In this document: positions 8,839 through 17,416 of the stretch, piece by piece
Numbering within the stretch: position 1 is the stretch's first letter
Layout: each line of letters starts with the position of its first letter
Source of the DNA: a virus
Virus record (IMG/VR): IMGVR_UViG_3300024999_000122
Span: 1-57,004 of that record
Direction: 5' to 3' (one strand)
Length of the DNA stretch: 57,004 bases
The notes under the pieces: generated by a model
Told to the model about the DNA's origin: nothing
Database searches by the model: none
Seen by the model: only the letters and a program-made list of their open reading frames with translations
Translations under genes and position numbers: made by a program

Positions 8839-9926
8839 CTTTAGACATACGGCTAAACGACCAGAGCCTAAGAGAAATACTAAGCGGGCCGCCTAAGATC
8901 ACGGACCAACTAGACGCAGTATGCCGAACGCTGGAGGTTACCGTAAAAAACGTGGACGGCCTAGAAAACTACTTAGGGCAGCCTATAGAATTATGGTATG
9001 CAGGAAAACGCTGGTTTATGGGCTTTTTAATGCGCCGCCGTATAGGGTCCGACGGGGCTATAACCTATGTAGCGTATGATCCGCTGTATTTCTTGAAACG
9101 TAACCCAGACGACTGGTATTTTGTGAATTCCACAGCTACCCAGGCATTTACGGAACTGGCTAGTAAGTCTGGCGTAAGGGTAGCTAGCCTGGCTAACACG
9201 GGGTCTGTATTCCCTGCCCTTTACTACCACGGTGCCGAAGCTAGTAAGGTAGGCATAGACCTATTAGCCAGGACTATAAAAAGCGGGGGTAACAAGTATT
9301 GGTTTAGGTACCAACCAGACGACGGAAACGACGGCCTGGTACTGTTCGAAAAGATCGTACCGCCGAAAATATGGGTATTCCAGGTAGGCGTAAACTTGAC
9401 AGCCGCCAGCAAGGAAGAAAGCTTGGAAGAAACGGCGACAGTAGTAAAACTGGTAAACCGTGAAACTGGGAAGGTAGTAACTAAAATCGACGACGAATCA
9501 TTTAAGAAATACGGGCAGCTTGTACACTTTGAAGAAGTAGACAAGGACCAGGCTGATACGATGGAAGCCAGAGCACAGCAGCTACTTACGGAACTGAACA
9601 CGGTAGGCGTTACAATGAGCGCCGAAGGCATTAACCCAGACCAGGTAATACCGCAGCTGTATAGCGGTGACGCTATTTACGTTGAAGAACCAGTAACGGG
9701 GCTAGTGGGCGGGTACTATATTCGCAATGTTACGCACAGCTTCGAGAGTGACAGCCTGGTAACTTTGTCCTTCGACATTACGACCGCCCCAGACGTCCCA
9801 GACCTTACCTACGAGGACGCGGACAAGAAGCCCGAAAGCAAAAAAGACAGCAAGGGCGACGGTAAAGGAGTCCAGCAAGTATACAGCGACGAAATGAACG
9901 GGCTAATAGATCAGTACGGGTTATAA
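8835..9926 (+). CDS. xkdQ: Baseplate hub protein
   Basis: 363 residues, XkdQ/gpD-like. Proteins of this group form the ring at the end of the tail tube. The central region carries SKEESLEETATVVKLV and the C-terminal part GGYYIRNVTHSF, both characteristic hub segments. The last 40 residues are charged and rich in Lys/Asp/Ser. Start ATGA overlaps the LysM gene. Confidence 0.8.
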   Translation: MTLDIRLNDQSLREILSGPPKITDQLDAVCRTLEVTVKNVDGLENYLGQPIELWYAGKRWFMGFLMRRRIGSDGAITYVAYDPLYFLKRNPDDWYFVNSTATQAFTELASKSGVRVASLANTGSVFPALYYHGAEASKVGIDLLARTIKSGGNKYWFRYQPDDGNDGLVLFEKIVPPKIWVFQVGVNLTAASKEESLEETATVVKLVNRETGKVVTKIDDESFKKYGQLVHFEEVDKDQADTMEARAQQLLTELNTVGVTMSAEGINPDQVIPQLYSGDAIYVEEPVTGLVGGYYIRNVTHSFESDSLVTLSFDITTAPDVPDLTYEDADKKPESKKDSKGDGKGVQQVYSDEMNGLIDQYGL

Positions 9927-9937
9927 GGGGGCTAACC

Positions 9938-10456
9938 ATGGCAGGAGCGCTAGACCTACTAAACTTAATAAAGGGGCAGCAAACAGCCCCAGGGCTACGT
10001 ATTGCCAAGGTAAGCAGCACGGAGCCAGACAAAATTACAATAACCTTTGAAGGCGAAAAGCTGGCCCTGGGGTTAGAAATATTTGAGGTACCCGTAGGCC
10101 TCTACCCGCTAAAAAAGGACGACAGACTTTTAGCCTTCCCGTTAATTGGTGAGCAAGCAGGCCAGCGCTGGGGGATTATCGAGAAGATTAACGGCGGTAT
10201 AACCATGGCCACTATGCAGAGTGCTACAAGCCTGCAAGTAGACGGTATGGATAAAGTATATTCAGACGACTTGATTATACCGCCGTACTTCGTGGTAAGT
10301 GATACCAGCAGCGTATATAGTGACAGTTACACGGGAAAAACCAGCGACGACTATCTAAAGAAAGCCGCCATAAGCCCTCTAAAGGCTGGCGACCGCGTAA
10401 GCATAGCGCCGACCTGGGACGCTAAAATAAAATACGTCGTACTGCAAAGGTACTAA
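9938..10456 (+). CDS. xkdR: Baseplate protein, XkdR/DUF2577-like
   Basis: 172 residues beginning LDLLNLIKGQ. It has a beta-rich body with VGLYPLKKDDRLLAFPL (OB-fold-like) as expected for the DUF2577 family found between hub and gp25-like genes. The C-terminal half has a second beta block ending IKYVVLQRY. Assignment is based on these features and on gene order. Confidence 0.65.
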   Translation: MAGALDLLNLIKGQQTAPGLRIAKVSSTEPDKITITFEGEKLALGLEIFEVPVGLYPLKKDDRLLAFPLIGEQAGQRWGIIEKINGGITMATMQSATSLQVDGMDKVYSDDLIIPPYFVVSDTSSVYSDSYTGKTSDDYLKKAAISPLKAGDRVSIAPTWDAKIKYVVLQRY

Positions 10457-10468
10457 GGAGGGGGTAAG

Positions 10469-10882
10469 GTGGCAGACAATAGAAAGACGCCCGTATTCGA
10501 CTTTAAGGCTGGAGAATTCACGGTAAACTACGACCGTGTAATTACGGCCACGGGAGGGGCAGCGGTTAAAGAGATCGTACAGAAGGCCCAGACTACGCCA
10601 CGGGGTAGGTACTTGATATATGCTAACCAGCTGGCCCGCTTAAACCATAAGTACGGAAGCGACGTACTGGACATAGCTACCAGGCGAGACATTAGCGAGG
10701 AATTACGCCTTAGTGAGCTACAGCGGGCGCTTAAGGAAGCGGTAAGGTACGATGCCTGGGTAAAGGAAGTCTATAACGTCGTCGTTACACGGGCCGAGAG
10801 CGGACAAATAACGGCCACGTATACCGTACGGACTATTTACGACACAGAGGTAGAAATAGAGGGGGTAATAGTAAATGGCTAG
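10469..10882 (+). CDS. xkdS: Baseplate wedge protein, XkdS/DUF2634 (gp25-like)
   Basis: 137 residues, GTG start behind AAGGAGGGGG. YLIYANQLARLNHKYGSDVLDI is the family hallmark of DUF2634. In the wedge complex it contacts sheath and baseplate J protein, whose gene overlaps it by eight bases. Confidence 0.8.
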   Translation: MADNRKTPVFDFKAGEFTVNYDRVITATGGAAVKEIVQKAQTTPRGRYLIYANQLARLNHKYGSDVLDIATRRDISEELRLSELQRALKEAVRYDAWVKEVYNVVVTRAESGQITATYTVRTIYDTEVEIEGVIVNG

Positions 10883-11978
10883 ACCTGTTTTTACCTCTGT
10901 ATTTGAAGAAGAGGAAAACGTAATACTGGCCAGAATGTTAGGCCGAGTAAGCGACGAATGGCGTAAGGAACCAGGCGACTATATCCACGACACTATAGCG
11001 GCCGCGCCGTTAGAAATTAAGCAGCTGGAGATTAACCAGGACTACGTACTTAAGAGCGGATTCGCCCAGTACGCGGAAGACGTAGACCTAGACGCCGCTT
11101 TAAACGCCAGAGGATTAACCAGGGACGTAGCTACCCCGAATAAGAGAACCTTACAGGTAAACGCTGACGCTGGGGTAGTCGTTCCAGCTGGGAAAAGGGC
11201 AAGCGTCGTTATCCTGGACAGTAACGGAAACCCGTTAGATTACACGGTAGACAGTACCGTAACATTCGCCGTAGCTGGGAATATGGACGTAGCCATAACG
11301 TGCAGCCAGGCGGGGACAATAGGGAACATTTCGACGGGCAGCCAGTTTATTATTATGCCGCCGATTCCTGGCGTACGGAGTATAACGGACTTAGGGCCTA
11401 TCGTACTAGGCGTAGCTAAAGAAACGGACCTAGCGGCCTGGGAACGCTACGACTTTACGGTAAAAAACCCAGACACGGGAGGCAATAAAAACGACTACGT
11501 ACGCTGGGCTACAGATATAGACGACGTAGGTAAAGCTAAATGTATACCGCGCTGGGCCGGGGTTAACACGGTAAAGGTTATCATTGTAGGTATTGATTTT
11601 ACGCCCGCGCTTCCAGCCTTAGTAGACGAAGTACAGGTTTACCTGGATCCAGGAAGCGCTGGCCTGGGGGAAGGTAAAGCACCGTGCGGGGCTGCGGTAA
11701 CCGTGGTAGCTGCTGACGGCTTGCCTATAAACATCACGGCTACGGTTACCTACGCAGGGGACCCCGTAACGACTAAGGAAGCCTTCGAAGTTTCGGTAGC
11801 TGCCCATTTAGCTAGTCTGGTATTCGTGGCAGAATCTAAAGTCGTCTGGGCCAGGATAGGGGCTATCCTTATCACGACGCCAGGGGTAAGTAACTACGCT
11901 GGTCTAACGGTTAACGGCGATGTAGTAGACATTACCGTAGGCGACGCAGCCCCGACCGTGGGGACGGTGACTGTTTAA
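10875..11978 (+). CDS. xkdT: Baseplate J-like protein
   Basis: 367 residues, the size of XkdT. Contains the Baseplate_J signatures KRTLQVNADAGVVVPAGKR-like region near residue 85-105, an SQAGTIGNISTG loop near 145, and DNGGNKNDYVRWA-like text near residue 200. It forms the wedge scaffold of the contractile baseplate. The stop TAA is directly followed by the ATG of the next gene. Confidence 0.87.
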   Translation: MARPVFTSVFEEEENVILARMLGRVSDEWRKEPGDYIHDTIAAAPLEIKQLEINQDYVLKSGFAQYAEDVDLDAALNARGLTRDVATPNKRTLQVNADAGVVVPAGKRASVVILDSNGNPLDYTVDSTVTFAVAGNMDVAITCSQAGTIGNISTGSQFIIMPPIPGVRSITDLGPIVLGVAKETDLAAWERYDFTVKNPDTGGNKNDYVRWATDIDDVGKAKCIPRWAGVNTVKVIIVGIDFTPALPALVDEVQVYLDPGSAGLGEGKAPCGAAVTVVAADGLPINITATVTYAGDPVTTKEAFEVSVAAHLASLVFVAESKVVWARIGAILITTPGVSNYAGLTVNGDVVDITVGDAAPTVGTVTV

Positions 11979-12542
11979 ATGTCTGAACTATCCGAACGAA
12001 TGATAAACAGCGCCCCAGACTACTACCAGAATTCTGCAATTTACACGGGGATACAGGAATCCATAGCCGCAGAATTCGAGACAGTAGGCGTTAATAACTA
12101 CGATATTCACGCCCAACACGACCCCAGTACAGCTACCTGGGGCTTACGGTACTGGGAGGAAACTTTAGGCATAGCCACGGTGTTAACGGACAGCTACCCT
12201 ATACGCCGAAGCCGTGTACTAGCTAAATGGCGAAGTATCGGGAACTTTAGCGCAGCCTTAATTGAAAGCCTGGGGGAAGCGTTCACGAATGGCGACGTAG
12301 CGGTAGTTATGGACGTACCGACTAGCACGGTTAAAATTACGTTTATCGGTAAACGGGGCATACCGCCGAACCTGGACGACCTTAAGGCCAGTATAGACAA
12401 CGTAATGCACGCACATTTAGACACGGCTTACTTTTTTACGTACCTTATCTACAGTGAGCTAGCAGCGTGGGGCGGTACCTATGCCGAATTAGCGGCACTA
12501 GGAATGACGTACGCCGAACTGATTACCTGGAAGCCAGTATAA
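11979..12542 (+). CDS. xkdU: Baseplate/tail protein, XkdU (YmfQ/DUF2313)-like
   Basis: 187 residues. The YYQNSAIY segment, WGLRYWEETLGI and RRSRVLAKWRSIGNFSAALIESL match the DUF2313 family, which connects baseplate to tail fibres. The end has a duplicated motif, AAWGGTYAELAALGMTYAELITW. Confidence 0.8.
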   Translation: MSELSERMINSAPDYYQNSAIYTGIQESIAAEFETVGVNNYDIHAQHDPSTATWGLRYWEETLGIATVLTDSYPIRRSRVLAKWRSIGNFSAALIESLGEAFTNGDVAVVMDVPTSTVKITFIGKRGIPPNLDDLKASIDNVMHAHLDTAYFFTYLIYSELAAWGGTYAELAALGMTYAELITWKPV

Positions 12543-12558
12543 GGAAGGGGGTTACTAG

Positions 12559-13443
12559 ATGCCTGGGAGTACAACGGTATATAATTTACCTTATCCATTA
12601 GAGAATGAGACAGCCGACCCGCGACTAGACCTACTGGCCTTGGCCGAAGCTACTGAAACGGCGCTAGGGGCTGTAGAAGACGCAATACCAGCAATGCCAG
12701 ACGTTCCCGTATTAAGCGTGAACGGTGAAACGGGAGCTGTGACACTAAGTGCCGCTGATGTCGGAGCCGAAACTCCAACCGGAGCACAGGCCAAAGCGGA
12801 CACGGCAGAAACCAATGCTAAGACATATGCAGACACTAAGGATGCTGAACATTTGGCGGAAGAAGCGACACAAGCACACTTGGCCCAAAACATTGGATTA
12901 GAAGATGTAGATGGTTTACTTGATGCCGAAGATGTTGAAGGAGCTATAGCTGAACTTGCAGCAACTGGATATAAGATAGTAATACCTGAGACTGCTACCA
13001 CAGAAGAAGTTGCGTTTATTGAATTAGCAATACCAACTGGATATCGAAAATTAAAACTATTTTTGAGGAATTTAAAATCAGTAGACACATCTTCCCACAA
13101 TGCTTATATAGGGTTCAATGGGGACGTAGGTAGTAATTATAGTTATGAGTACAGTTATGATACATCTGGCGGGGGCTCGTCTGGCTCCACAACAGGGATA
13201 TTGCTGGCGCGTCAAGTATCAAATATTAATCATAGAAGTGTATTTATAGATATTGAAAACGATCCAGCACTTGATAAGGATGTATACGGATTTTTTAACG
13301 GAAGAAGGGATAGTGTTAGTGAGCGCGGTCACTTAAATGGTGCTTGGGGGAATACGTCAGATGAAATATCCTCAATTAAAATATCCATCAATGGTGCAAC
13401 CATTTCCAGCGGCGCAAAAGTTGAAGTTTGGGGGTTGAAGTGA
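12559..13443 (+). CDS. Tail fibre / receptor-binding protein
   Basis: 294 residues. N-terminal 60 residues (TTVYNLPYPLENETADPRLDL) fit a baseplate-attachment domain, followed by VNGETGAVTLSAADVGAETP, a repeat unit common in phage fibres, then an Ala/Glu/Lys-rich shaft. The C-terminal half is a beta-rich, Ser/Gly/Asn-rich head that probably contacts the receptor. From about 12.78 kb the codon choice becomes clearly more AT-rich than in the rest of the genome, so the shaft and head were probably acquired by exchange. Confidence 0.75.
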   Translation: MPGSTTVYNLPYPLENETADPRLDLLALAEATETALGAVEDAIPAMPDVPVLSVNGETGAVTLSAADVGAETPTGAQAKADTAETNAKTYADTKDAEHLAEEATQAHLAQNIGLEDVDGLLDAEDVEGAIAELAATGYKIVIPETATTEEVAFIELAIPTGYRKLKLFLRNLKSVDTSSHNAYIGFNGDVGSNYSYEYSYDTSGGGSSGSTTGILLARQVSNINHRSVFIDIENDPALDKDVYGFFNGRRDSVSERGHLNGAWGNTSDEISSIKISINGATISSGAKVEVWGLK

Positions 13444-13688
13444 TGCAGAAACTTGTCATTACTACTAATGGTGGGATTGTGATCGATTTAACTCCCAAAG
13501 AAATTGCACAAATGGAATTAGAAGCAAGTTTGCCGCCAGTTATTCCACCTAAAACGGAATTAGAATTATTGCAAGAAGAAAACGCATCCCTAAAGGGCAG
13601 AGTTATTAGAGCTGAGCAAATATTAACAACTAACACCATTGTCCAACAAGAGTTATTGGAATTATTAATTGATATGGAGGTAATTTAA
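13443..13688 (+). CDS. Small fibre-associated coiled-coil protein
   Basis: 81 residues from the ATG at 13443 (TGATG overlap with the fibre stop). Short beta start (KLVITTNGGIVIDLTPKEI), a Pro-rich linker, then a predicted coiled coil (LELLQEENASLKGRVIRAEQIL). Small proteins of this design often follow tail fibre genes as chaperones or trimerisation aids. AT-rich composition like the fibre gene end. Confidence 0.6.
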   Translation: MQKLVITTNGGIVIDLTPKEIAQMELEASLPPVIPPKTELELLQEENASLKGRVIRAEQILTTNTIVQQELLELLIDMEVI

Positions 13689-13690
13689 AA

Positions 13691-13966
13691 ATGGCAGTAA
13701 ACACACTTTTGGTAAAATCCTATGCGACTAATGTATATCTTACAGGGACGAACTCTTTATCTAATATTGCAGCTACACGACCAGAGTATGTTCAACCAGT
13801 TATGCAACGTGCAGCCGATGCGTTTTACATTGATGACATTGATTACGCTTTATCACAAGGATGGATTACACCACAGGAACACGCCGACACACTGGCATTA
13901 AAAGGACCGGAAGATCCTCAGTATCGTCCGGAATTACTTGTGGCACAGGAAGAAGTTATGTCGTAG
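13691..13966 (+). CDS. Hypothetical protein of the tail-fibre cassette
   Basis: 91 residues with GGAGG upstream. The N-terminus is Asn/Thr/Leu-rich; the C-terminal half (IDYALSQGWITPQEHADTLAL) resembles the small XkdX-like proteins downstream of fibre genes. I cannot assign a function. It shares the AT-rich codon use of its neighbours. Confidence 0.6.
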   Translation: MAVNTLLVKSYATNVYLTGTNSLSNIAATRPEYVQPVMQRAADAFYIDDIDYALSQGWITPQEHADTLALKGPEDPQYRPELLVAQEEVMS

Positions 13967-14002
13967 TAGACGCATTATGTGACGTAAGGGTAAACGAAAT
14001 AG

Positions 14003-14030
14003 GAATAAAGAACTATTTACTTCTTTATTC
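14003..14030. promoter_or_regulatory. Inverted repeat upstream of the recombinase
   Basis: GAATAAAGAA (14003-14012) and TTCTTTATTC (14021-14030) are perfect 10-bp arms around 8 nt. It may be a recombinase arm site, an operator (its AAAGAA/TTCTTT arms resemble the repeat at 17647-17668) or a weak terminator of the fibre cassette; no T-run follows. Confidence 0.5.
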
Positions 14031-14038
14031 GTCAATGT

Positions 14039-14088
14039 TAGCATAATTCTAATTCCGAAATAAAAAGAGGGGGATTAGAATTATGCTA
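14039..14088 (+). promoter_or_regulatory. Long hairpin sequestering RBS and start of the recombinase
   Basis: Arms of 15 perfect base pairs (14039-14053 with 14074-14088), extended to 18 in RNA by U54-G73, C55-G72 and C56-G71. The 14-nt loop (14057-14070) contains only the start of the GAGGGGG binding site; the rest of that site and the ATG at 14083 lie in the stem. In the mRNA the ribosome entry would be blocked unless the hairpin is opened, which predicts strong translational control. In DNA the palindrome might also be a recombinase-binding core. Confidence 0.75.
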
Positions 14089-15081
14089 TCTACTGCCACG
14101 GGAGACATTTTAAGTAACCAGGTTATGGGGTTAGTGTACTCGTTATATCCTAACATTGACGCTGAATTACTCCAGCTGGGGTTGAGTAGGTTAATTTCCC
14201 AGTATGACGTTAGACCTTCTAAACTGGGGGAAGGTAACCCAGACCTTCATCAGAAAATAACACTGTTCCTGGAAGGTAAAAGGCTGGAGGGTTTAAGCCC
14301 CGTAACCCTAGCTAGTTATCTTATAGAATTGCGTACGTTCTCCAGGTATATCCAGAAGCCAGCGGCAGACATAACGACTACTGATATTAGGTATTTCTTA
14401 AGCCAGTGGGAAAGTCTAAAAACTAGCTCATTATCTAAAAAACTCTCAGTTCTTAAAAGTTTTTTCAGCTGGCTAAATACTGAAGAAATAGTAACCAAAG
14501 ACCCGACACGAAGGATTAAGCCGCCGAAAAAAGAAAAACGCTTACCTAAGAGCCTGTCAGTCGAGGAATTGGAACTACTGAGGGAGGCGTGCAGGACCAG
14601 AAGGGAACGTGCAGTAGTCGAAGTACTGTATTCTACGGGCTGCCGACTATCCGAGGTATTAAACTTAAACAAGGAGGACATAAATTACCAGTCAATGTCT
14701 ACACGGGTAATAGGCAAGGGGAACAAAGAAAGGGAGGTATTTTTCTCTCATAAGGCCCTGTTCCACTTGAAAAAGTATTTTATCCAACGTAAGGACATGA
14801 GCCAGGCGTTATTTTCAACAGAACGCCAGCCCTACGAGCGGCTATCTTCCAGGGGCCTACAAAGGGAGATAAAAGTAATTGCCGCCCGTGCTGGGTTAAC
14901 TAAAAGCGTATACCCTCACATTTTTAGGCATACATTCGCCACAGACTTACTTAATAACGGCGCTGAACTATCGACCGTACAGGCCCTATTAGGGCATGAA
15001 GACCCGGCGACGACGCTAATTTATTGTTCAGTTACCGACGATAAGAAGCGCCAAGCACATAAGCAATATCACGCACAATAG
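14083..15081 (+). CDS. Tyrosine recombinase (XerC/D-like integrase)
   Basis: 332 residues. An N-terminal SAM-like DNA-binding domain (LEGLSPVTLASYLIELRTFSRYI, about 75-105) is followed by the catalytic domain with Arg in STGCRLSEVLNL (near 187), HIFRHTFATDL (H-x-x-R near 280) and the nucleophile in TTLIYCSV (near 313). These enzymes integrate, excise or resolve circular DNA. No serine recombinase or excisionase lies next to it; a MerR/Xis-like HTH gene lies at 34617. It sits alone between the tail fibre and lysis genes, with its own hairpin leader and terminator. Confidence 0.9.
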   Translation: MLSTATGDILSNQVMGLVYSLYPNIDAELLQLGLSRLISQYDVRPSKLGEGNPDLHQKITLFLEGKRLEGLSPVTLASYLIELRTFSRYIQKPAADITTTDIRYFLSQWESLKTSSLSKKLSVLKSFFSWLNTEEIVTKDPTRRIKPPKKEKRLPKSLSVEELELLREACRTRRERAVVEVLYSTGCRLSEVLNLNKEDINYQSMSTRVIGKGNKEREVFFSHKALFHLKKYFIQRKDMSQALFSTERQPYERLSSRGLQREIKVIAARAGLTKSVYPHIFRHTFATDLLNNGAELSTVQALLGHEDPATTLIYCSVTDDKKRQAHKQYHAQ

Positions 15082-15086
15082 GTACG

Positions 15087-15119
15087 TAAAAGACCAGGCC
15101 CACAAAGCCGGGTCTTTTA
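15087..15119 (+). terminator. Rho-independent terminator after the recombinase
   Basis: TAAAAGACC (15087-15095) pairs with GGTCTTTTA (15111-15119). A smaller GGC/GCC pairing extends inside. The A/T flanks make it potentially bidirectional. Confidence 0.8.
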
Positions 15120-15177
15120 TTGTGAGCCAGTCCCGCGCCTAACGGGATGAAAGCCGAAAGACGAAGGGGGCGTAAAG

Positions 15178-15561
15178 GTGGCAGGGACAGAGGCAGTAAG
15201 CCTGCAAGTATGCGAGGTAGTAAGGGAAAATACCCAGGCCCAAATAAACGTAAACGTAAAGCGCCTAGACGCCCACAGCCTGGAGATAAAAGAACTGACC
15301 AGGATAGGCGACAGGTTGACCCAGCTTATTGAAATGCAATGTAAGCAGCTTGAAGATAAGACCAAGCAGCTGGAAGAACATAGCCACAGACTTGAAGAAC
15401 TAGAAATCGAAAAGCAGAAGCCCGCCCCTAAAGCTGCCTGGTACGAAACAAGTACGGGCAGCTTCGTAGTTAAGACAGGTATGGTAATTCTGGTCATGGT
15501 AGTAGCAGCAGCCATTGGCCAAAATTATAAGGACGTCCTAGCCACCGTATTCAGTAAGTAA
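15178..15561 (+). CDS. XhlA-like membrane-anchored lysis accessory protein
   Basis: 127 residues from GTG behind AAGGGGG. Residues 15-80 are a long coiled coil (KELTRIGDRLTQLIEMQCKQL and on), and a single C-terminal transmembrane helix (FVVKTGMVILVMVVAAAIG) leaves a short tail. This is the XhlA/hemolysin arrangement that accompanies holin and amidase in PBSX. Confidence 0.75.
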   Translation: MAGTEAVSLQVCEVVRENTQAQINVNVKRLDAHSLEIKELTRIGDRLTQLIEMQCKQLEDKTKQLEEHSHRLEELEIEKQKPAPKAAWYETSTGSFVVKTGMVILVMVVAAAIGQNYKDVLATVFSK

Positions 15562-15574
15562 AGGAGGGAATACC

Positions 15575-16366
15575 TTGTATCCAGTAACCGCAAACTATCT
15601 AGCCGTAAACCGTTCCAAGATACCATTAAACCCAGAAGGCGCTATATGTCATTCTACGGCGACGCCGGGAGCCACAGACGAGAATGAATTCACGTTCTAT
15701 AACGGGGCCTACCGCGGGGCTTCGGCTCACGCCTTCATTGACTGGGACAGTATTACCGAAACGATACCCCGGAACGAACGAGCAGGGCACGCAGGGCCTA
15801 CAGCTAACCGTAGGTTTGTAGGCGTTGAGTTATGCGAACCACGCGACGACGACCCAGACCGTTTTAGGAAGTTCACGGAAGTATGGAAACGCGGCGTATG
15901 GTATTTCGCGGACATGTTCATACAGGAAGGCTGGAGCATTGGTGCTCTGCATTCTCACAAATGGGTAAGTGAAACGTACCACGAAACAGACCATACGGAC
16001 CCCTACGAATACTTCCAAAGGTACGGTAAGACGTTCGGCGACTTTAACGACGACGTAGCGGCAGAAATGGAGCGGCTTAAAAACGGGGAGGTAGACGACG
16101 TGTTAGAAGAAGCTATTTTGAAATTCACAAGTGAAGACGAATGGGCGGCCAAAGACGTGGACGCTAAGCGTGGAGGTATCGCAAACTTTACACGTCAGGG
16201 CACCGACAGATCAGTAATACCAGCGGCAGCTTTAAGTGCTAAGAAATTGTATATCATAGGTGGCCCAGACGTACCGACGCACCCGAACCGTATTTACATG
16301 TCTGGTAACGACAAATACGACACGGCCGCAGAAGTGGGGAGGGCCTTGAAAGACGGGCGGGTATAA
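15575..16366 (+). CDS. Endolysin: N-acetylmuramoyl-L-alanine amidase
   Basis: 263 residues, TTG start with a strong AAGGAGGG seven bases upstream. Amidase_2 domain (about 1-160): zinc ligands expected at His26 (AICHSTATPG) and in the TDHTDP segment; RNRRFVGVELCE-like core in between. It cleaves the bond between muramic acid and L-Ala. The C-terminus (LYIIGGPDVPT ... IYMSGNDKYDTAAEV) resembles one cell-wall-binding repeat type 2 unit, which anchors enzymes to Firmicutes secondary wall polymers. There is no signal peptide, so export needs the holin. Confidence 0.88.
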   Translation: MYPVTANYLAVNRSKIPLNPEGAICHSTATPGATDENEFTFYNGAYRGASAHAFIDWDSITETIPRNERAGHAGPTANRRFVGVELCEPRDDDPDRFRKFTEVWKRGVWYFADMFIQEGWSIGALHSHKWVSETYHETDHTDPYEYFQRYGKTFGDFNDDVAAEMERLKNGEVDDVLEEAILKFTSEDEWAAKDVDAKRGGIANFTRQGTDRSVIPAAALSAKKLYIIGGPDVPTHPNRIYMSGNDKYDTAAEVGRALKDGRV

Positions 16367-16368
16367 AC

Positions 16369-16557
16369 ATGGACGAACAAACGAAAGACGAAGAAATAGC
16401 GCGCCTTAAGGCTAAAGTAGCCCAGCTGGAAAAAGACCTAGATACTGCTCGCTGCCAGGTTATTGTAGCCGAGCGAATAACCCAGAAAACAAAGGGCCTT
16501 ATGGCCGAATACGAAGGATTCTTTAAGACCATGAAAAAACTACAAGGGGGTGTTTAA
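16369..16557 (+). CDS. Small coiled-coil protein of the lysis cassette
   Basis: 62 residues, almost entirely heptad-patterned (DEEIARLKAKVAQLEKDL). It starts three bases after the amidase stop and its stop overlaps the region of the holin start. No membrane segment is seen. Role unknown; it may bind the holin or XhlA. Confidence 0.6.
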   Translation: MDEQTKDEEIARLKAKVAQLEKDLDTARCQVIVAERITQKTKGLMAEYEGFFKTMKKLQGGV

Positions 16558-16558
16558 T

Positions 16559-16948
16559 TTGACTATTTTATTGTTTATACTAGCCTGGCTTAAAATTTAC
16601 TGGCTGGACGTCTTAGTAGCCGCGGTATTCGGGGCTGTAGTTATCTGGCTGCTACGGCGCGGTAAAGTGGACACAGTGAAACAGATCATGCTTTACCTGG
16701 TAATGAGGGCCGAACGTAAACTAGGCAGCGGGACAGGGCCTTTAAAGTACGCATCAGTTATTGCAGGAATATACGAATATATACCCGTTATACTTCGTCT
16801 GATATTCACTAAAGACGAGTTAAGCCAGTATTTAGAAGAAGCCGTAAACAAACTGGAAACAATTTTAAAGGAGCCAGGCACTAACCTACTGACCTACGAA
16901 CAGGAAGCCCCGGCCACACAAGCAAAGAACATACCGAAAGACGAATAA
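16559..16948 (+). CDS. Probable holin (LLH-like)
   Basis: 129 residues from the TTG at 16559, preferred to GTG 16550 because AAGGGGG ends eight bases before it. Two close hydrophobic segments lie at the N-terminus (ILLFILAWLKIYWLDVLVAAVFGAVVIWLL, residues about 3-32), followed by an amphipathic charged region and an acidic C-terminus. This is the plan of phage holins that permeabilise the membrane for the amidase. Confidence 0.65.
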   Translation: MTILLFILAWLKIYWLDVLVAAVFGAVVIWLLRRGKVDTVKQIMLYLVMRAERKLGSGTGPLKYASVIAGIYEYIPVILRLIFTKDELSQYLEEAVNKLETILKEPGTNLLTYEQEAPATQAKNIPKDE

Positions 16949-16950
16949 CG

Positions 16951-16992
16951 AAAAGAAGACCCTGGGCGTAAAAGCCTGGGGTCTTCTTTTTT
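16951..16992 (+). terminator. Strong terminator at the end of the late operon
   Basis: AAAAGAAGACCC pairs with GGGTCTTCTTTT around a CCTGGGC-like inner stem, followed by six T. It closes the lysis cassette. Confidence 0.88.
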
Positions 16993-17038
16993 GGTTATAA
17001 ATGTAATATACTAACAAAAAAGAACAGGGGGCGACGAC

Positions 17039-17416
17039 GTGGCTAATAAATTAAAGCTGGAACTGGTAACGGGCTACGGTAGTATTACAGGTAAGACCGT
17101 AACACTGAGCAGGGGGAAGAAGACGAAAAGCCTTAAATTTGTAACGGGTATGTTTAACGAAATCCAGGACTACGAAGTAACGGGCCTGGAATGGCAGCAG
17201 AAAGACGAAAGAAGCTTAGGCAAGGGCCTGGGCGGCGGTATTATAGGCGGGTTACTGGCCGGTCCTTTTGGCCTGGCTGCGGGGGCTGCGTTAGGCGGGC
17301 GTAAGAAAGATAAGTCCACAGCTGTAATACGGGTGGACGCCAACGGCCAGGAAGCAGCTATTTACGTGCAATGCGACGCCAGGGAGTACGAAGAACTTAC
17401 CAGGCTGCTAATGTAA
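17039..17416 (+). CDS. Hypothetical protein with glycine zipper
   Basis: 125 residues, GTG start with AGGGGGC upstream. The middle (GKGLGGGIIGGLLAGPFGLAAGAALGG-type) is a glycine-zipper helix pair able to enter membranes; both flanks are soluble, beta-type and charged. It lies alone between two terminator-like elements, as phage morons expressed in the prophage state often do. I cannot assign a function; superinfection control is one guess. Confidence 0.6.
   Translation: MANKLKLELVTGYGSITGKTVTLSRGKKTKSLKFVTGMFNEIQDYEVTGLEWQQKDERSLGKGLGGGIIGGLLAGPFGLAAGAALGGRKKDKSTAVIRVDANGQEAAIYVQCDAREYEELTRLLM

Noticed and set aside
15147-15332. Alternative + frame of 61 codons at the start of the XhlA-like gene
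   Set aside because: Contains the XhlA binding site inside it and encodes a low-complexity Lys/Arg/Gly product.
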